Shown: one piece after another, positions 52,219 through 63,139 of the stretch | Layout: each line of letters begins with the position of its first letter | How positions within the stretch are numbered: position 1 is the first letter of the stretch | Translations under genes and position numbers: made by a program | Assembly (NCBI GenBank): GCA_964397545.1 | Contig: CAYNIW010000004.1 | Location: 59,813-123,812 of the forward strand | Length of the DNA: 64,000 nucleotides | Source of the DNA: JAFGIG01 sp964397545 | GTDB taxonomy: Bacteria > SDB-A | Reading direction: 5' to 3' | The notes under the pieces: generated by a model | The model's input: only the letters and a program-made list of their open reading frames with translations | Databases searched by the model: none | Told to the model about the DNA's origin: nothing

Positions 52219-53232
52219 ATGAAAAGATACTCAGACAACAAAAAAGAATATTTATCACGCATAAACAGAGCGATGGATTATATTCAAAACAACCTGAGCA
52301 ATTCTCTTTCTCTTAAAGAGATCGCCGAAGTTTCAAACTTTTCACCTTATCATTTTCACAGGGTTTTCAGATCCGCCGTCGGAGAAACTCTCAATTGTTT
52401 TATCAACCGATTGAGAATAGAAAAAGCCGCTAACATGCTTTTGTCGAAAAAGAATCTCTCAATAACCGAGATAGCATACGACTGCGGTTTTTCAAGTTCT
52501 TCGGCTTTCGCGAGATCATTTAAGGATAAATACAGCATGAGCGCTAGCGACTACAGAGGCGGAGGCCACGCTGTCAATAACAAGATTCGTAAATCAAAAA
52601 GCAAGAATAGCAAAAATGAAAGCAAGAACGGGAAAGAAAACGGGGACTCCAAGCTGTATGATGGAAAAGCGATAATCCAAAACTCCGGAGAAAAGGTATC
52701 GCTTCAACTTCAAACAGCAAGGAGGAAAAGAATGTCAAAAGTCAAACCCATCAAAGTCACGGTTCAGGAGCTTCCCGAAATGTGTATGGCGTATGTCAGG
52801 CATATAGGCCCTTATAAAGGAGACGACGCTCTTTTCAGAGGGCTATTTGAAAAAATAACTCGATGGGCTGGTCCAAGAGGCTTTCTCTCAGATCCTGAAG
52901 TCAAGTTCCTTTCGGTTTATCACGACGACCCTGAAATAACTGAATCCGATAAACTTAGAGTCAGCGTAGGACTGACGGTTTCTCCCGAAACAGAAGTGGA
53001 GGGAGAGATAGGAAAAATGACAATACCTTCAGGCAAGTATGTATTGGCAAATTTTGAAATAGATCAAAATCAATATCAGGAAGCGTGGGATAATGTTTTT
53101 GCCGATTGGTTCCCTAAAAGCGGTTATGTCTGTGACGACAGACCCTGTTTTGAATGGGCGCTGAACGATCCGGACTCTCACCCGGAAAAAAAACATTTAA
53201 TCAACATCTGTGTTCCTGTGAAACCTATGTAA
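52219..53232 (+). CDS. AraC-family regulator with GyrI-like effector-binding domain
   Basis: 337 aa. Residues 10-110 hold two AraC helix-turn-helices (SLKEIAEVSNFSPYHFHRVFR; SITEIAYDCGFSSSSAFARSF); a basic Ser/Lys/Asn linker follows. About 175-335 is a GyrI/Rob-like ligand-binding domain (IKVTVQELPEMCMAYVRHIGPY...), like BmrR/Rob, which sense small hydrophobic compounds or drugs. ATG 52204 overlaps a perfect TATAAT (52200-52205), so the in-frame ATG 52219 is the likelier start. Target genes unknown. Confidence 0.85.
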   Translation: MKRYSDNKKEYLSRINRAMDYIQNNLSNSLSLKEIAEVSNFSPYHFHRVFRSAVGETLNCFINRLRIEKAANMLLSKKNLSITEIAYDCGFSSSSAFARSFKDKYSMSASDYRGGGHAVNNKIRKSKSKNSKNESKNGKENGDSKLYDGKAIIQNSGEKVSLQLQTARRKRMSKVKPIKVTVQELPEMCMAYVRHIGPYKGDDALFRGLFEKITRWAGPRGFLSDPEVKFLSVYHDDPEITESDKLRVSVGLTVSPETEVEGEIGKMTIPSGKYVLANFEIDQNQYQEAWDNVFADWFPKSGYVCDDRPCFEWALNDPDSHPEKKHLINICVPVKPM

Positions 53233-53248
53233 GTATCCGGAGGTCGGA

Positions 53249-53374
53249 TTGAAAAACAGAACGAAGACCTGCTCTCAGCCTCCATTTGAGTTAAACGGGT
53301 CTTTACTCGCCGCACCGGGTTTCATCAGGCGTAAAACACCTGCTGAAACAAGTGCATTTGCTATCGCGCGTTAA
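53249..53374 (+). CDS. Possible small ORF, 41 aa
   Basis: TTG 53249 to TAA 53374, with ccggaggtc 5 bases upstream. It would start MKNRTKTCSQPPFELNGSLL. It is basic and Pro/Thr-rich, with no family. It fills the 259-base gap between the AraC gene and the cyclase gene; I see nothing else there. Only the Shine-Dalgarno sequence and open frame support it. Confidence 0.25.
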   Translation: MKNRTKTCSQPPFELNGSLLAAPGFIRRKTPAETSAFAIAR

Positions 53375-53491
53375 AATCTGTTTTTCAGCCGGCCTCTTAG
53401 TTTTCTCTCATCAAAAAAAAGTGTAAATCCAAAAATAACCTGCGTTTTCAATTTATTGCGTTTTATTTCCGCTGGAGTATTATTAAGTGAT

Positions 53492-56400
53492 ATGAAGTGC
53501 AGGAACTGCGGTCATATTAGTCCCGAGGGGGCTAACTTTTGCGTCAATTGCGGAACAAATTTGGTGTTTTTTAGATTTCCTGAAGAGAGGAAACTCGCTA
53601 CAATTCTATTTGCCGACATCTCGGGTTTTACCCAGCTCTCACACGCGATGGAACCTGAAGAAGTTTCCGAGGTCATCAATATCTGTTCTGAAATAATCAA
53701 TCCTGTGATAATAAAGAACAACGGTTTGATACACAGCTATCAAGGGGATACTGTTATTGCCCTTTTCGGAATTCCTGCCGCGAGGGAAGACGATTTCGAA
53801 AATGCTGTAAAAGCTTCTTTAGAAATAATAAACATGGTTCCGGAAATAAATTCTGAAATTTTCGAAAAGACAAACTACCGGTCAGATATCGGCATTCACA
53901 TAGGCATAAATAGCGGAATTGTCGCGTGGGGAGAATTCGGTTCAGGAGATAAAAAAGAACGAACGGTATTAGGCAACGAGGTCAATGTGGCATCGAGGAT
54001 AATGAATCTCGCAGGCAAAAACGAAATCTATGTTTCAGAAAGCGTCTTTTTACAGACCTCGCATTTTGCCGATTACGAGGACCTCGGAAGTTTTTTTGTC
54101 AAAGGTATAAGCGAAAAGATAAAATTGTATGCTCTCAAATCCCTTAAAGAATTCCCGGAAAGCAAAAGAGGAATAAAAGAAAATGTTTCACGTTTCATAG
54201 GAAGAGAAGAAACCATTAAAAATATTTGCTCGGTGTTTGACGATATGCCTATTGATAACAAAGGAGCCGTTTTTATTCTTGGAGAGGCAGGTATAGGAAA
54301 AACAAGATTTATCAAAGAGTTCAAAAATCATCATTTATCCGCTGATAAATTCTTTTTCACATACTCTCAGTGCACGCCCGCATCAGTAAATTTTCCCGAT
54401 TTCCCGATAATTGATACCCTTGAAAAGATTTTTAACTTCGAAAAAAAGAACTCCTGTCATGAAAAAAAACTTAAAATCCGGAATTTCTTCGGCGAAAAAA
54501 CATTTATCGAAATCAGCGATGAAATTAAATATTTACACAGCCTGCTTTCAATTCTCGATGAAAAAGAAACCTTATCTATCAAAAACATTGACCCGAAATC
54601 GCTTAAACAGGAGACGAACAGTGCTCTTTTTAAGATTTTTAATATCATCGGGTTAAAAAGAAAACTGATCTCGGTTATTGACGACGCGCACTGGATAGAC
54701 AGCCCTTCAGCAGATTTTCTTAAATTCTTTTTCAAAAACCCCCTTCAGGCTCCGGTTCTTTTTATACTGCTGTCCAGAATAGAAAAAAGGAATTTCGCGT
54801 TTGAAATATTTGAGGAAGTAAAAAACATTAATGATTTTAAATTTGCCAAATTCCAACTCGAGCCGCTTGAAACTCCACAATNNNNNNNNNNNNNNNNNNN
54901 NNNNNNNNNNNNNNNNNNNNNNNNNNNNNNNNNNNNNNNNNNNNNNNNNNNNNNNNNNNNNNNNNNNNNNNNNNNNNNNNNATTAATGATTTTAAATTTG
55001 CCAAATTCCAACTCGAGCCGCTTGAAACTCCACAATGCAGAGAAATCCTGCTCGATATTATGCCGAAATATTCTTCTGATGAAAACCTCACTGCTAAAAT
55101 TCTCGAAAAATCCGGCGGCAACCCGTTTTTTCTCGAAGAGATAATCAAGGACATAAAAGAGAGAGAAACGGAAAATGAAGGGATTTTGCATTACATAGAC
55201 GGCTTTTCTTTACCTGACTCCGTTTTCTCGGTTCTGTTTTCGCGATTGGACAGGCTGGATCCCCAAAAGAAAAAAATCCTTCAAGCGTCTTCCGTAATAG
55301 GCGCTAAATTTACAGAATCTCTTTTGTCGGAAATCGTTTATCAGGACAACAGTAGAATAAGCGAACAACTCGACGCGCTCGCCGAACAACAATACATCGT
55401 CAAACAGAACGGGTCATATTCTTTTAAACATCCTCTAATCCTGGAAACATCGTATAAGACAATTGTAAAAAAAGACAAAAAGCTCCTCCATGTAAAAACA
55501 GCGCAAGCCCTTGAAAAAATTACGGGAGAAAAACCTAAAAACTTTCATGAAGACTTGTCCTTTCACTATCTTAAAAGTGAAGTCTGGGAAAAGGCATACG
55601 AACATTCGATGATTTCAGCAAAAAAGGCGGCTGAAAACTATCAGAACGAACTGTCTTTGAAGTTTTACGAAAACGCCGCGGTTTCCGCCGAAAGGTTAAA
55701 TGACAAAAAGAAAAAAATCTCAGCTATGCTCGGAAAATCAAAAATTCTCGGTTTTATAGGAAGGACTGCGGAAGCTCTCGAAACAACGAAGTTAATATTA
55801 AAACAGTCCAAGGAGATAAAAGACGATCCATTGACAGCCGAAATACGTCTGTTTCTTTCCGGGCTTTATGCCGTTTTCAGCGATTATAAAAATATGCTGC
55901 GGCATTCAGTTCCTCTTCTTGAATATTTTAAGATTAATAATAAATATTTAAGTTACGCAGATTGTCTTTTTACTGTCGGAAAAGCCTATTTTTTCACTGG
56001 CGACTACAAAAAAAGCTTGAGATACCTTGAGGAATCATACCTTACATTTGACAGGATCGGCAACAAAACCGGCATACTCAAGTCGCTGAATTCAATAGGA
56101 TTAAACTATTTTGAACTTTCCGACTACAAAAATTCACTGTTATTCCAGAACAGAGCTCTGCGAATATCCAAAAAATGCAGCTCTCGCGTGGACCGTTCCT
56201 ATATTTTGACAAGCCTTGCTTTCGTTCACTTTAAGCTCTGCAGATACAAAAAAGCCGAAAGATATTATAAAGAATCAATGAAGATAAAAAAAGAGACGGG
56301 ACACCTTCAGGGCTACGCCCACAACATAGCGCATCTCGGAATTCTTTATTATATAACGAATGATTACGGCAAAGCACTGGAGCATTTCGAAAAGTCATTG

Positions 56401-57204
56401 AGTATTCTCAAAGAAATCAAAGAAAACAGATCCATAGCGAACATCCAATACTACATTGCATGTATTCAATACAGAAGGGGACGCCTTGACGAAGCTCATT
56501 CAATTTTGAAAAAATATGCGCCGATGTCAAAAAATATCGGCGACATGCAGGGTTATTCCGCCTGCATTCTCATTTTAGCGCAGTTATTCGCCCAAATAGG
56601 CGAATATGAAAAAGCCCAGGAATATTTTTCAGAAAATCTAAAAGTCAACAAGATAAACGGAGACAGGGCTGAATCTGCGAGAAATCTTATTTTTACGGCA
56701 AAAATGCAGATAGAAAAAGGAGAATTGAACAAAGCCTTGAAAAATCAAAGTAGAGCGATTGAATTGACAGCCGATTTAGACCTTCCGGATATTATGTTCA
56801 TGTATTTTTATGGGCTTTCCTCAATCGAGCTGATGAAAAAAAGGCATGGACCGGCTCTTAAATATCTTAAAAAAGCCCAAAAGTATGAAAACAGGATAAA
56901 TACAAGAAGCTGTCAGGCTCTCGTGCTTCAGCTGAAAGGCAGAATTTACGGAGATATGAAAGACTGCGAGAACGCGAAAAAGAGCTTTACGAGATCTGAA
57001 AGAATATTCAGAAAAATCGGTGCATCTCTGGACCTAGCCGAAACATTATACCATCACGGCGTTTTTTTGAAAAAGACCGGAGAGAAAGACATAAAGACTG
57101 AACAAGCGTTTAATGTCATCAAAGACATTAAACTTTCAAAATTCTTCGAACGAAAAGCGCTCGACAATCTATTAAACAAATCTCTCTGCTCCGGCTCTGA
57201 ATAA
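53492..57204 (+). CDS. Zinc-ribbon, class III nucleotide cyclase, AAA ATPase and TPR signalling protein (crosses assembly gap)
   Basis: One long protein. Order: zinc ribbon (Cys3, 6, 17, 20); class III adenylate/guanylate cyclase (about 35-205) with metal Asp42 (FADISGF) and Asp86 (GDTVIALFG) and the NVASR segment; STAND/AAA ATPase (GEAGIGKT; VIDDAHWID); then about 600 residues of TPR repeats. A 100-N gap with a duplicated 55-base flank lies at 54882-54981. Deleting the gap and one copy joins ...LETPQ to CREILLDIMPK in frame, giving about 1197 aa. It probably senses a partner by the TPRs and may make cAMP. ATG 53492 is preferred over TTG 53456, which adds a stray head. Confidence 0.8.
54827..55036. 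other. Assembly gap (100 N) flanked by identical 55-base repeat
   Basis: Bases 54882-54981 are exactly 100 N. The 55 bases before it (54827-54881) are identical to the 55 after (54982-55036). An exact k-mer-length overlap at contig ends, padded by 100 N, is an assembly artefact; the two contigs overlap and the gap is not biological. The gene is continuous when one copy and the Ns are removed. Confidence 0.95.
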
Positions 57205-57209
57205 CTGAC

Positions 57210-58574
57210 CTATTCTGCTAAAACCAGCTTGCCCTTGTATGATTCACTGCCAGTCGAGAGAACAAAGAAATACGTTCCCGCTGGCAGTTTTTCAAAATTA
57301 TTGTCCGTCTTTTCCCATGTAAGATTATGGGAACCTTGAAGAACTCCCGAAAATAAAGATGTTTTCACTTCCCTGCCGGTTATATCATAGACGCTGAATC
57401 GGACGTCAGAGTTTTCAGCGAGCACAAAGTTGATAATCACCGGTCCGTTTCCGAGATACCCCGATACAAGAGAGCAGAAGAATTCTTCTGTAATTGGAAC
57501 GATGGGTTCTTCAACTGAAAGAATGACATCTGTGTGAAAGACTTCGCAATACGGCATATAAACACTGTTGAGATAACCCGCCATTGAAAACAGCATTATT
57601 TCGTCTGCATCTACAAGCGTAACAGGCATCGTGAGGCAGGTGTGATTCATACTGTATGTCGGTTTGTCCGGGATTTGGACCCAGCCTGAATCCGACTGAT
57701 ACATATAACATGAATTCAGATAGCCGTAAGAACCATCCTGGCCTGCTATGACGTAGAGTTTGTCGCCGTAGGAAGCGTATCCGCACCTTCTTCTTCCTAC
57801 TCCAGGAATATTTCCGGCGGCAGTCCATGTTATGTTCGCCGGATTTGCCGGATCAATGTAGCCTTTATAAACTGACGCGGACCACTGAGCCGAAGAAGTA
57901 TAACCTGTGGCTAAAATTAGAGTGTCGTTTCCAATATAACCCGATGCTCCGCACATAACCCCTTCTGGTATTGAAGTAGCGGAAAAATACGAATCTCCTG
58001 CCACGTCATAGACCTGAACAACAGATGAAGCGGTCCACACATTTCCTCCGCCTATAAGGTAAATCAGACCTCTGTCTTCTGCGAGAGCGATATTTGCATC
58101 GTTCAGCCCTATCGGCATCGAAGCTCCGTTCGTATAAGAATTGGCTTTTAAATCGTATATTACGCACATGCTGCCGGCAGGAAAACTTCCATACATGTAA
58201 ACTTTATTATCGTATGTCGTAGATGCTCCATACCTCATTTCAATAGGCATTGGAGTTCCTGTTACCCATGAATTCGCGACGACATCGTATATATGATGAG
58301 GCGTGCTGGGAGTCGGATTTCCGCCAAAGACATGAATTTGCAAAGTCTCTCCGTCATCTGATCTGTAGTATCCCGTGAATACTCCGCCTCTTCCTTCCGG
58401 TATGTTCGTCAGAACCTGCCAATAAAGAGAATCAGCGTTCAATGCCGAGAAGTTATTTTCAGGGGCTCTGTTGCTAATCTGCAGAACCGGTGATTCCGGA
58501 TCCCCGTCTTCCCATGCGGAAAAAAGAACTGTGCTGAAAAATACAGCGAGGAGCACCATCACAAAAATCTTCAT
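57210..58574 (-). CDS. Secreted Kelch-repeat protein with T9SS-type sorting domain
   Basis: 454 aa. After a signal peptide (MKIFVMVLLAVFFSTVLFSA) there are Kelch-like beta-propeller blades (IHVFGGNP, KVYMYGSF, LIYLIGGGN, KLYVIAGQDG). The C-terminal ~80 residues form a Type IX A-type sorting domain (VRFSVYDITGREVKTSLF, LPAGTYFFVL). Expected to be exported to the surface or medium. aaaaggagg before ATG. Convergent with the TPR protein, 5 bases apart. Confidence 0.85.
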   Translation of the reverse strand: MKIFVMVLLAVFFSTVLFSAWEDGDPESPVLQISNRAPENNFSALNADSLYWQVLTNIPEGRGGVFTGYYRSDDGETLQIHVFGGNPTPSTPHHIYDVVANSWVTGTPMPIEMRYGASTTYDNKVYMYGSFPAGSMCVIYDLKANSYTNGASMPIGLNDANIALAEDRGLIYLIGGGNVWTASSVVQVYDVAGDSYFSATSIPEGVMCGASGYIGNDTLILATGYTSSAQWSASVYKGYIDPANPANITWTAAGNIPGVGRRRCGYASYGDKLYVIAGQDGSYGYLNSCYMYQSDSGWVQIPDKPTYSMNHTCLTMPVTLVDADEIMLFSMAGYLNSVYMPYCEVFHTDVILSVEEPIVPITEEFFCSLVSGYLGNGPVIINFVLAENSDVRFSVYDITGREVKTSLFSGVLQGSHNLTWEKTDNNFEKLPAGTYFFVLSTGSESYKGKLVLAE

Positions 58575-58867
58575 AAATCCTCCTTTTCACGGTCATATAT
58601 CGTTCATATAAATATTAGGGAAAGGTAATATCACAACACCCAATTCTTTACATTCCTTTTTAGGTAAAAGCCGTGATTCTTTAATACAATTATAGTAATA
58701 ATTTTTGAAAATTACAGAGCTTTTTTAACAAATTCATTTGTTTTGAAAATTAAAATTACCTCTTTTTTGCCGATTTTAGGCTAAAAAAATCTAAAACCCT
58801 GCTTTAATTCAGTTTGACAGTTGGCGGTTAATTCAACCTGATAAACGTCTTTTTTCTTTTGTCTGAG
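58575..58867. other. AT-rich intergenic region, 293 bases
   Basis: Between two minus-strand genes. Very A/T-rich with runs of T. No ORF, RNA or clear terminator recognised. It probably carries the promoter of the Kelch gene (start at 58574), but no clean -35/-10 pair stands out. Confidence 0.4.
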
Positions 58868-61108
58868 TTAATTATTTTTTTCCCAGAGATTCAATTCGTA
58901 GATGTAAGGGATTTTGGGCCATGCCATCCCGGCAAACCCAACCGCATTCTGAGGGACATCGCCGAATCTCTGCCATGTGATAACTTCTTCAAGATTCTTT
59001 TCCCTTATGACCTGTGAAAGAGCTTCCATCATCTCCTGTTCCCTGAATCTGAAATATTTTGTTGAAAAGTTCTGTTCCAGTCTGTATGGTTCAACGGCGA
59101 AAAGATACCCTTTCCTTCCTTCGTGTTCGATTTTCTCCAAGCCGACAGTATTGTCGTTTCTCAAAGGTTTCGGAACATACCAATCATCACCGTCTGCAGG
59201 TGGAGGATACACCCAAATTCTTTTATGTGAAAAGTTTTCTTCGAAGCTTTTAACAACGCTGTCTTCTATGTCGTTGGTCCTCTCGTCTGTTGAAATTATG
59301 CGATTTTGAACGACACCATAGCAAATCCTGATTCCTGGAACATAGAGAGGCATTGTCCTCTCCTCATACCTCATCCCTTCGGGCATGCTGAGATCTGTTT
59401 TGACGCCTATCAAATCCGTTGCTGTTTCGCTCGCAGGACATTGCGAATTTTTGTCAAATACGCTTTTCAGGTAAGTCGGCAGATCTTCAAACCACCATGT
59501 TCCGAAGTCGTGGTCGGGATGCTTCACCGCCGCTCTCTTTTTATATATGTTTAATTTGAATTCTTCGCCGGGCTCGCATAATTTTATAAATATAACTTCG
59601 TTTATCGGAAAACCTTCTTCCTTGAATTCCTCAAAAAGAGCCGCCAGAGCTCTTTTCGGGTCAAAAATATTTGAAGCGAGAAACGACAGATTCCAATTTG
59701 AAATGAATATGTCGTTTTCTTCGAATACACAGTCTTTAAAAGACGAAGCTTTCAGTAAATACTCCCAATTGTTGATTATCTGCGATAATTTTTCATATTG
59801 ATCTCCATCGACGATTCCGGAAAATCCGACTATAACTCTGAATACGTCATACTTATTTGCTCCGCTGAAAATTTTATTTGAAAATCCGTTTTCAGGCATA
59901 ACCGTCCAATTCTTTTCATAAGAAGGCTCCTTGAGTTCCCACTGGACAGAAACAAATGGGGCCAAGCCATTTGAAAAACCGTCTATCCTGCCGAATTTAC
60001 AATCACATACTGTTTTACCATTTTCATCTATTATGCCCCAAAGTCCATTTTTCATCACAGGAGCCCTGTTTTCACTGAACAAACCTACATAATCATAATC
60101 GTCGCTGTTTATTCTTGCGCCTTTTTTATCAATGAAATGCCACTTATCCCTTTCACAGACGCCTGCTAAACCTTCAGTAAATCCGTATGCAGAAAAGAAC
60201 TGCGGCTGAATAATTTCTTTCCCTTCAAGATCTATGAATCCCCAGAGTCCATTTTTCATAACCCTGGCGAGTCCTTCGTTCGGAAGCATTATGTCTTCAT
60301 AAGGTCCGGTGAGAGAAGATTCTTTATTCATGAAAAACCAGCCTTCTTTCATTAAAAGACCGCACAATCCGCCGCCGGTGCCTTTGAAATTTTCAACCCA
60401 TACATCTTTTATCAGTTTTCCATTTTTATCTATAAACGAATAGAGTCCGTTTTTCTTAACCCACGCTATTCCATTTTGAAATACTGAAATACTGTCGAAT
60501 CCTTCCGAGATTACTCCTCCCTGTCTGTCAATTAAATATATCAGTCCGTTCATTTTCACAGAACCGACATCTTCTGAAAAATCGTATGCCATTTCAAAAT
60601 TCGGCTTTATGACCCATTTTCCTTTCTTATCAACGTATCCGTCCAGACCGCCTTCATTTGCTATAGCAAGCCCGCAAGAAAATTTACCTAAAAAATTAAA
60701 AATCGGATCTATAGCTATTTTGCCGCTCCTGTCTATAGCTCCCCATTTGCCTTCAATGACAACTCCGCCCAGCCCTTCTGAAAAATCGTAAAAATTGGAA
60801 CAATTCATTTCGACAAGAGTTTTTCCAAATTCGTCCACAAAGCGCCAGGACCCGCCGCTTAATAAATTATTGCTGTTGTAAACTCCTCCTTCGTTCAGCC
60901 ACATAACTCCGTCAGACCATTTCCCGAAACTTTCAAATACATCTTCAAAAAGAAACTTGCCTTGCCTGTCTATAACGCTGTATTTTCTCTTTCCCCATTT
61001 CTTGACCGCCGCGATTTCCTTCCCAAACTTTCCGACAACGTAGAATTCCGGCTCGATCCTGATATTTCCATCTCTGTCGAGGTAACCGCTTCTGAAATTT
61101 TTTGACAT
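58868..61108 (-). CDS. WG-repeat protein with uncharacterised C-terminal region
   Basis: 746 aa. Residues 1-385 are about ten WG beta repeats (GKWGAIDRSGK, GLWGFIDLEGK, GLWGIIDENGK, each with the FSEGL/FSNGLA tail). The remaining ~360 residues (RVIVGFSGIVDGDQYEKLS onward) match nothing I know. No signal peptide, so cytosolic. WG repeats often carry effector-like or binding tails; a toxin or enzyme tail is possible but unproven. SD aaggaga ahead of ATG. Confidence 0.7.
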   Translation of the reverse strand: MSKNFRSGYLDRDGNIRIEPEFYVVGKFGKEIAAVKKWGKRKYSVIDRQGKFLFEDVFESFGKWSDGVMWLNEGGVYNSNNLLSGGSWRFVDEFGKTLVEMNCSNFYDFSEGLGGVVIEGKWGAIDRSGKIAIDPIFNFLGKFSCGLAIANEGGLDGYVDKKGKWVIKPNFEMAYDFSEDVGSVKMNGLIYLIDRQGGVISEGFDSISVFQNGIAWVKKNGLYSFIDKNGKLIKDVWVENFKGTGGGLCGLLMKEGWFFMNKESSLTGPYEDIMLPNEGLARVMKNGLWGFIDLEGKEIIQPQFFSAYGFTEGLAGVCERDKWHFIDKKGARINSDDYDYVGLFSENRAPVMKNGLWGIIDENGKTVCDCKFGRIDGFSNGLAPFVSVQWELKEPSYEKNWTVMPENGFSNKIFSGANKYDVFRVIVGFSGIVDGDQYEKLSQIINNWEYLLKASSFKDCVFEENDIFISNWNLSFLASNIFDPKRALAALFEEFKEEGFPINEVIFIKLCEPGEEFKLNIYKKRAAVKHPDHDFGTWWFEDLPTYLKSVFDKNSQCPASETATDLIGVKTDLSMPEGMRYEERTMPLYVPGIRICYGVVQNRIISTDERTNDIEDSVVKSFEENFSHKRIWVYPPPADGDDWYVPKPLRNDNTVGLEKIEHEGRKGYLFAVEPYRLEQNFSTKYFRFREQEMMEALSQVIREKNLEEVITWQRFGDVPQNAVGFAGMAWPKIPYIYELNLWEKNN

Positions 61109-61323
61109 GCCCTCTCCTTTTTGTTTTATCTTAATAAAACAATCTTAAAAAAATATTAAAATAACCCCTTGAATTGACAGATTTATCCTTCAAAAAGCGG
61201 AATGGACTGAACATTTAACTCATCAATTTACCGACTCTTGAAAATACCGTGAAGTATCTAACTCTCCGGTTAACAATTTTCATTGGAATTTTCTAATATT
61301 TTTAAATCACCTCTTTTTTGTGA

Positions 61324-61329
61324 TATAAT
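61324..61329 (+). promoter_or_regulatory. Extended -10 of the BNR-protein gene
   Basis: TATAAT, 27 bases before ATG 61357, with a weak TTTAAA 17 bases upstream (61301-61306). It drives the secreted BNR-type gene. The rest of the 248-base divergent region shows no other clear element. Confidence 0.55.
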
Positions 61330-61356
61330 AAGCATAATCTTTTTACGGGAGGAAAA

Positions 61357-63018
61357 ATGAAGAAATTTGTTTTTCTAATTGTTCTTTTCTCCTTTTTTCC
61401 GCTCTTCGCAGAAAACACCGGCCCATCAGGAATAACTTATATTATTCCTGTCATCTCCTCTTATGAGGAAATATACGATGCTGAAGAAGAGTTGGATATC
61501 CAAACGTCACTTTTTACGCCAAGCAAAATTTCAAACTCCTATGATTTAACCGAACCTTTGAATTACAATCCTTTCTGGGGACCGAATATCCTGGTCACCG
61601 ATCAATGCAACACCCTATACAGAGACGACATGGCTTTTGATTATGACGCCGCCGGAAATATTTACGCTGGGGTTCAGTCTTCCCACAATGGTGGAAACGA
61701 CACTTTATTCATTTACCGTTCGACCGACAGAGGATTGACTTGGAATGTCTGCTACTGGAATTTCGTTGCGAACGGCGGCAAGATAATTGATTTCGATATG
61801 AGGCTGGAACCATACACTTTGGTCAATCCGGAGATATACATTGCCTGGGCTGATTCTCAATTCACTTCCGGATACAGAATGTTCTTTGGAGCCGTCAAAC
61901 CCGGCGTTTCCGAAAGATGGTATCGTCTGGATTCTGCATTTACATCTCAGGACAGTTTTTTTTGTGTCGCCATGGACGTCTCTCCCGATTCAAATCCTTT
62001 GGTCGCGATTTCCACATTGTGCTACTCGCCATATCCCGGTGAAACGGAATGGGCTACTTTTTATTCCGCCGATGCCGGAATAACATGGAATATCGCAAAT
62101 CATATAACTCCTTACGCTCCGATGGGTTTGTCCGTGGCCTGTAATTCCCGGGAAGCATTTTATGTCGCAACAATATACACCCAAAACAAATACAGAATGC
62201 GCCTGGCAAGATATAACGGCACATGGTCGGGTATGTATATTTCACAGGATTATGACACTATAAGAAGCTGTCCTGTTATAGCTACTCAGAAACACCACAC
62301 CTACCCGGCAAACTATATCTGTGCTTTTGAAACTATTGGCTCCGGCAGTGCTTCGAGGATTTTATACTGCTACAGCAGTGATGGAGGGCAGATCTGGAAC
62401 GGCCCCGACTACTGGTCTGTAACCGGAGAAAACAAGTGCTGTTCAAAACCGAGCCTCAGAATTGGATGGAATTACACAGAAGACTTTCCAATAGCATCCT
62501 GTTTTGTCGAAGGAGGGTCGTTCGATTCTCTCGTCACTTCGGTTTGTGTCGGTAATTTTAACGGCTGGAGTCAAAGGACGGTTGTCAACAATTATTCACT
62601 TACAACGACAATTCCATCACAAGTGCTATATATAAACGGCTTGGGAATAGACGGACCTATAGCCCTTTACAGGCAAAACAATTCCAACAACATTTGGTTT
62701 GACAGGTGGAATCACTATAATCCGGTCGAAGAAACACCATCCAATGATTTTATCTCTTCAGATATTTCAATCATCCGGGAAGCCGTCGGATTTCGAATTG
62801 ATCTTTCAACACCCTATGAAATGGTCATCAAAATTACAATATTCGACGTCCTTGGAAGAAACATACGGACTGTAGCTGATAATATCTTAGAAGAAGGCAA
62901 TCACAGTTTCATATGGAATCTCGACTGCGAAAACGGCAGAATTGTCCGTTCAGGGACTTACTTCATCAATTTCGAATCAATGGATCAATATTTTTCAAAA
63001 ACAATACAGGTGTTTTAA
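61357..63018 (+). CDS. Secreted sialidase-like (BNR) repeat protein with T9SS-type sorting domain
   Basis: 553 aa. Signal peptide MKKFVFLIVLFSFFPLFA. Asp-box-like repeats (STDRGLTWNV, SADAGITWNI, SSDGGQIWNG) indicate a BNR beta-propeller like sialidases and photosystem-type WD/BNR proteins. The last ~85 residues are a sorting domain (KITIFDVLGRNIRTV, RSGTYFINF). Catalytic sialidase residues cannot be confirmed; it may be only a binding propeller. gggagg before ATG. Confidence 0.82.
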   Translation: MKKFVFLIVLFSFFPLFAENTGPSGITYIIPVISSYEEIYDAEEELDIQTSLFTPSKISNSYDLTEPLNYNPFWGPNILVTDQCNTLYRDDMAFDYDAAGNIYAGVQSSHNGGNDTLFIYRSTDRGLTWNVCYWNFVANGGKIIDFDMRLEPYTLVNPEIYIAWADSQFTSGYRMFFGAVKPGVSERWYRLDSAFTSQDSFFCVAMDVSPDSNPLVAISTLCYSPYPGETEWATFYSADAGITWNIANHITPYAPMGLSVACNSREAFYVATIYTQNKYRMRLARYNGTWSGMYISQDYDTIRSCPVIATQKHHTYPANYICAFETIGSGSASRILYCYSSDGGQIWNGPDYWSVTGENKCCSKPSLRIGWNYTEDFPIASCFVEGGSFDSLVTSVCVGNFNGWSQRTVVNNYSLTTTIPSQVLYINGLGIDGPIALYRQNNSNNIWFDRWNHYNPVEETPSNDFISSDISIIREAVGFRIDLSTPYEMVIKITIFDVLGRNIRTVADNILEEGNHSFIWNLDCENGRIVRSGTYFINFESMDQYFSKTIQVF

Positions 63019-63139
63019 GATTGTTTATTTCACTTTTTTTCACGAATAAAAAAAGCAATTTAAACCGCGCATGCACTTGAATTGACACGGATATTGTAAA
63101 GAGAAAATTTCTGCACGAAAGTTGATTCTCAATTATAAT

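Noticed and set aside
54745..55191. Frames that read through the Ns
   Set aside because: They exist only because unknown bases cannot contain a stop; not genes.
58758..61320. A 12-base string ACCTCTTTTTTG shared by two intergenic regions
   Set aside because: T-rich low-complexity sequence; the copies do not have the same position relative to genes.
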